A DNA stretch of 27,205 bases. Source: a virus. Position 1 is the stretch's first letter. Every line of letters starts with the position of its first letter. The position numbers and the translations under genes are program-made. Location of the stretch: positions 1 to 27,205 of IMG/VR virus record IMGVR_UViG_3300027728_000072. The stretch is one strand, 5' to 3'. The notes under the pieces were generated by a model. It made no database searches, was not told where the DNA came from, and saw nothing but the letters and a program-made list of their open reading frames with translations. Below are positions 27,039 through 27,205 of this stretch, one piece after another.

Positions 27039-27205
27039 ATGGCAGGGGGGCAAAATTTAGGTGAGGCCGTCCTCAAGATCACGCTTGATACAAAGACGCT
27101 AAAAACACAACTAGACCAGTTAAAGAAGGATATTGAGGGAGTTCAAGCCGGTCCAGTTAAGTTAAAGCCAGACGGCACTTCCACCCGCAGCAGGACGACC
27201 CCAGC
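27039..27205 (+). CDS. Start of tail tape measure protein (cut by window end)
   Basis: ATG at 27039; 55 codons are in the window and the frame is still open at the edge. Begins MAGGQNLGEAVLKITLDTKT and continues with LKTQLDQLKKDIEGVQAGPV, a pattern (short strand, 'a.l.itlDt..l...l..lk..i') typical of tape-measure N-termini. Its place after the tail tube agrees. The full length cannot be judged from this window. Confidence 0.65.
   Translation, partial: MAGGQNLGEAVLKITLDTKTLKTQLDQLKKDIEGVQAGPVKLKPDGTSTRSRTTP

Noticed and set aside
1-27205. tRNA genes, IS elements, CRISPR arrays and host HIP1 (GCGATCGC) sites
   Set aside because: None was found by eye. No cloverleaf, no transposase, no spaced repeats of CRISPR type and no HIP1 octamer were seen; a computed scan would be needed to exclude them fully.

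Overview
The window looks like part of a temperate, siphovirus-type phage genome from a cyanobacterium, either a prophage or a free phage. Phage origin rests on recognisable terminase, portal, Mu gpF-like, scaffold, HK97-type capsid, head-tail connector, tail-tube and tape-measure genes, plus lysis and replication genes. The cyanobacterial link is inference from protein resemblance: a group-2 type sigma-70 factor, a serine recombinase resembling XisF of heterocyst-forming cyanobacteria, and a 251-aa protein like conserved cyanobacterial hypotheticals. No bacterial housekeeping flank, rRNA, tRNA, IS element or CRISPR array is visible, so the state (prophage or virion) and the host species cannot be fixed from the sequence.

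Layout. (1) 1-3300: a small minus-strand phage gene, then a plus-strand tail-fibre-assembly-like gene and a lysis cassette (two one-TM proteins, a 108-aa hypothetical, a two-domain endolysin), then an HNH nuclease. (2) 3315-5173: a minus-strand regulatory operon of five overlapping or closely spaced genes ending in a full sigma-70 factor. (3) 5243-6529: a large serine recombinase. (4) 6599-14796: replication and recombination genes: a minus-strand PolA-type DNA polymerase, a divergent PrimPol-helicase fusion, an iteron-rich noncoding stretch (possible origin), a ribbon-helix-helix regulator, an ssDNA-binding-protein-like gene, a Cas4/RecB-like nuclease and several small coupled genes. (5) 14836-18227: a TerS-like gene, then a noncoding region with three 23-bp tandem repeats, a good sigma-70 promoter, a likely small RNA and its terminator, then a minus-strand block of seven small genes that separates the TerS candidate from TerL. 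(6) 18228-27205: TerL, portal, gpF-like protein, scaffold, capsid, connector, a second and minimal sigma factor, tail tube and the start of the tape measure. Two short minus-strand gene pairs interrupt this late region; the second pair appears to be head-tail connector genes in reversed orientation.

How it may work together (inference). The recombinase would handle integration and excision. The PrimPol-helicase, PolA, SSB-like protein and nuclease form a near-complete phage replication set, possibly starting at the GGCGGACA repeats. Transcription may be handled in stages by two phage-encoded sigma factors. Eight genes, mostly late ones, carry a shared GG(C/A)AA(C/T)(C/T)TAG element 18-25 nt before the start codon, and TACCTAGGTA palindromes lie in several intergenic regions. 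These repeated elements, the promoter/small-RNA locus at 15.28-15.53 kb and the two sigma factors are the least conventional parts of the window.
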